From contig OY740768.1 in NCBI GenBank assembly GCA_963513935.1, positions 48,878,089-48,942,088 of the forward strand: a stretch of 64,000 nucleotides of DNA. Reading direction: 5' to 3'. Below are positions 58,465-64,000 of the stretch, piece by piece (position 1 is the stretch's first letter; each line of letters opens with the position of its first letter). A model generated the notes under the pieces. It saw only the letters and a list, made by a program, of their open reading frames with translations. It was not told where the DNA came from and did no database searches. Origin of the DNA: Aphrophora alni (Eukaryota > Arthropoda > Insecta > Hemiptera > Aphrophoridae). A program made the translations under genes and the position numbers.

Positions 58465-59720
58465 ATGTCAGAGCAAGGACGTTATGAATTAAGAGATAAC
58501 CCAAAAGAGACACAAAAAAAAGAGAATTGGAGAATCAAAAGAAACAGGATAGGCCTAAGAAGGGAATGGTACAGGAGGAAGGACAAATGGTTAAAATATT
58601 GGAGGTTCAGGAAATTGATGAATGTTTCCCATATTCAGGGCAGGACAGGTTAGGACAGGATGAAAGAGATAGGGTACCATGCTCTGAGGTAGAAGAAAAT
58701 GTTAGGGAGATAGAAATAGAAAGAGGAGGTGTTACACTTGTTACAGTGAATAAAGAAGAATCAGGTATGGAGAAATTATTGAGAGAAATGATGAAGAAGA
58801 TGGATGAGAAGGATAACAAATTTGATGTAATGAGGGAAACAATGTCAAGAATGGAAACAAAAAATGAAGAGAATAAAAATGAAATGATGAAGAAATTGGA
58901 AGGATTTGAGAAAAAATTTGAAAAGTTAGAGGGAAAGATTGATAATAAATTTGATGAGTTTAAGAGAGAGATAGAGGAGAAACAAGAGAGGATAATAGAA
59001 GATCATAAGAAATTTGGGAGGAAAGTAGAGGAAAATTTTCAGATGTTGGGAGAGGAATTAAAAGAACAGAAGGAGAATATTGAAGAGTTAAATAATAGGG
59101 TTAAAATTAATAAACAAAATTTTGAAAGGGTAGCTAGTAATATGGAAGAGAAAATGAAGGAAACGGAGGAGAGATTAAATAAGAAGGATAGTATGGAAAA
59201 TAGAACTACTCAGATAATATACTATGCTAATGATGAAAGTCACGCTCAGATTACAATGCCTAAGTTTAATGGAAGGGGAATAAACCCAATTGAATATATA
59301 AGAAAGTTGAAGAGATATGTAGAGAAGATGCAAGAGAGAAGGGAAAGAGAAGGTAGAGAAAAGGTGGACATTAAGGATATAATGGACATATCTATGGAAG
59401 GAAATGCTGCTAGATGGTGGCAAATTACAAGGGAGGACATAGAAGACTTGGAAAATTTCCAAGAAAGATTTTTAGAAAAATATTGGAACGATGAAGTACA
59501 AAACGGAATTAGAAACAGTTTAGAAGTGGAGAAATATAGAAAAGATGGAAAGCTAAGCAGAGCAGAATATTTTATTGAAAAGGTGATAGTTATGAGAAAT
59601 TTAACACTGACACCAACTAAAGAAAAGTTTTATAAATTTAAATTCAAATTAAAGGGAGATGTATGTAAAGTTTGTAAAATAGTCAATGACTATAGAAAAA
59701 TGTCACTGATAAAAATTTAG
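58465..59720 (+). CDS. gag: gag of the gag-only element, with a frame change near its start
   Basis: The likely start is ATG 58465 (MSEQGRYELRDN). The long frame is a different one and is open through 59720 from an ATG at 58527 (397 residues). The switch falls in the A8 run at about 58513-58520, suggesting a one-base slip. Residues from about 90 to 220 of the long frame are strongly charged, Lys/Glu/Met-rich coiled coil. The gag core follows, with MPKFNGRGINPIEYIRKLKR and GNAARWWQITREDIEDLENF, then VQNGIRNSLEVEKYRKDGKL. It matches the gag core of the 33.5-kb element motif by motif (KFNGR, AARWWQ, LE-x-E-x-Y, LSR-x-EYFIE-V). The C-terminus is short and lacks a zinc knuckle or the Asn/Arg-rich tail. 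Confidence 0.85.
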
Positions 59721-59798
59721 TAATTTGTTTAAAAAAAAAAAAAATAAATAAATAAATAAATAAATTTTTTTAAAAAAATTAAAATTTTGGAGGACAGT

Positions 59799-60374
59799 TG
59801 TAACATTTTTATATAATTGAAGAATAAATTTGTAAATGGAATAGGATTATAAATGTAAAGTTATGGAAAATTATTCAAATGTTACATAGAAGAATACAAA
59901 ATTTAATAAGCAGGTGCAGGAAAACCATGTGATTGAAACAACAAGTAAATCATATGATTTATAATAACAATTTAAAAAAAGAGGAAGAAATTTTCAAATT
60001 ATTCTGATATAAGATGATCTGAAGTGAAGTTGATATTTTTAAAGGTATAGGATACGATTGAAAAATAAAAACAGTTTAAGTGAAATATTGAAATATTGAA
60101 ATAATTATTATATTGAACAATTACCAGGAAGAAGTATATAAAAGGAACATTATAAATGATGGTGAGATGAACTAATTATTATTTAAAACTGATTATTATT
60201 TAAATATATTTCTGTTTAATTGTGAAACCCAAATCTGACCCCGAGATAAAAATATAAAAAAACATTTATTTTTTTATAGTGAATATTTCTTTTATTGTGT
60301 TATTTAAGAACTTAATGATATAAATAATTTTTAATTTATAATTAATTTAAATAAATATAATACTCAAGAAAAGT

Positions 60375-60380
<6 letters not shown>
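59799..60380 (+). repeat. 3' LTR of the gag-only element
   Basis: The partner of 57721-58302, preceded by the polypurine run TTTTGGAGGACAGT. Three substitutions distinguish the copies (in GATACG-TTGAAAAAT, AATGAT-GTGAGATG and GTGAAA-CCAAATC). Confidence 0.9.

Positions 60381-60431
<51 letters not shown>
60380..60431. repeat. (TA)n microsatellite at the insertion site
   Basis: About 25 TA units directly after the 3' LTR. The left flank of the element also ends in TA repeats. Confidence 0.9.
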
Positions 60432-60435
<4 letters not shown>

Positions 60436-60936
60436 GTAAAATTATAAATTTACTCATGGAAAATGACATTACAGAATAAAAAATACAGTAGTAACAAATA
60501 AAAAATACAGTAAACATTAATTTACTTAAAATGTAGCTTGAAAACAATATAAACTATAGACTGTTTTGTACAGGGACTAACTATATTATATGCAGCCTTC
60601 AACAGGAAATGGAGTTTTCACTAGATCTCTTAAATTGTCCACCATTCAAAATACTCATTTCTTATGAAATTTTGTCTCATTCTTATGAAACAATAGGCCT
60701 AATTTAGAAAGTGAATCACAGCTTAAATTTTTAAGTTCATTTTTAATAAGTCCTTTCACTCCAAATATTAATAAACTATATGTAAATATGTTATATATTT
60801 TTTAAAACCACAAAACATGCACAAACATGAATAAATTAAAACTTGGTTGATCATAAGTATTTGAGTAACTGGTCATTCCAGTTCTAATACTTTTTAATAT
60901 CCAATTCCTTGCTTATAAAAATAATAATTGTAATGA

Positions 60937-63729
<2,793 letters not shown>

Positions 63730-63756
<27 letters not shown>

Positions 63757-64000
63757 ATGGGGTGGAGACCCTCTTCGAGAAGGTCTCCCTGCACGTCAAC
63801 CATCGGCTTATTGTGCCCCCTATGTGCCGTTCCTGATGTATTAGAACCCTGTTCCTCGAACGAGGTTCAGGATTTTTTCCACCAAGTACGTATCCTCATC
63901 ATCTCCCGGTTGCTGGATACCAAAGAGCTCCCTCCTTCTGCGCTCCAGCATCCCGCAATCGAATATGACGTGTCTTGCTGACTCCACGGCCTGCCCGCAG
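63730..64000 (-). pseudogene. 3' end of a non-LTR retrotransposon, running off the right edge
   Basis: Minus-strand reading from 64000 downward gives CGQAVESARHVIFDCGMLER followed by RRRELFG, the C-terminal zinc-finger-like C-x-x-x-x-x-x-A-x-H-x-x-x-x-C block found at the end of many LINE ORF2 proteins. It is followed by a short tail and then (TAAATC)n-like repeats at 63730-63756 (TAGATTTAGATTAGATTTAG on the + strand), a usual LINE 3' end. The segment is GC-rich compared with its surroundings. Most of the element lies outside the window; whether it is intact cannot be seen. Confidence 0.7.

Larger units (their letters stand above)
57721..60380 (+). mobile_element. gag-only LTR retrotransposon (non-autonomous), young
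   Basis: Two 582-bp LTRs (57721-58302 and 59799-60380) differ at only three positions. The 1.5-kb interior holds a primer-binding site, a gag gene and a polypurine tract, but no pol. Both edges are (TA)n, so it inserted into a TA microsatellite and any target duplication is hidden. It lies in a SEL1L intron in sense orientation. The structure matches what is called a TR-GAG element in plants. To move, it would need enzymes from a related full element; its polypurine-tract/LTR junction matches the relic at the left edge of the window. Confidence 0.88.

Overview
The window looks like nuclear DNA of an insect. It is very AT-rich, has long introns with GT-AG borders, many (TA)n tracts and a dense mix of arthropod transposons. 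The host (possibly a hemipteroid insect) is inference only, since no taxon-specific gene is seen. No prokaryotic operon, CRISPR array or tRNA was recognised.

Host genes. Five exons of a SEL1L/Hrd3-type gene (ER-associated degradation adaptor, Sel1 repeats) lie on the + strand at 30317-30715, 48033-48256, 50546-50741, 60965-61119 and 62735-62860. All junctions agree in phase, giving 366 codons, and the gene runs on past the right edge. One 89-nt exon of a galectin-like gene lies on the minus strand at 2209-2297. No other host exon could be supported.

Mobile DNA, left to right. 1-2011: 3' part of a decayed Ty3/gypsy element (RT relic, polypurine tract, LTR). 2990-4420: relic of a Penelope-like RT. 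About 5420-11575: decayed Maverick/Polinton with protein-primed DNA polymerase B, integrase, packaging ATPase and a phospholipase-A2-like capsid-type domain, all + strand. 13.0 kb: gypsy RNase H scrap. 13.88-15.14 kb: broken copy of an arthropod multicopy, possibly transposase-like gene. 15.6-16.5 kb: foldback region enclosing a 5S rRNA fragment. 18.75-19.81 kb: hAT-like MITE. 19.90-20.65 kb: pogo/Tigger-like MITE. 24.25-25.22 kb: nested inverted repeats. 25.9-27.9 kb and 31.15-33.2 kb: two PIF/Harbinger relics, each with a + strand transposase facing a minus-strand Myb/SANT- or MADF/BESS-like partner.

Inside the SEL1L introns are a nearly full-length, young Ty3/gypsy element (33569-41443, LTRs about 99% identical), a Penelope-like element with a GIY-YIG relic (42.7-44.2 kb, minus), a LINE RT relic split by a 456-bp near-perfect palindrome (44.3-45.9 kb), other palindromes and LTR scraps, and a young LTR element that carries only gag (57721-60380). 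A LINE 3' end enters at the right edge.

The items most worth following are the gag-only LTR element and its possible autonomous partner at the left edge, the Maverick remains, the repeated convergent layout of the two Harbinger relics, and the family of long palindromes.
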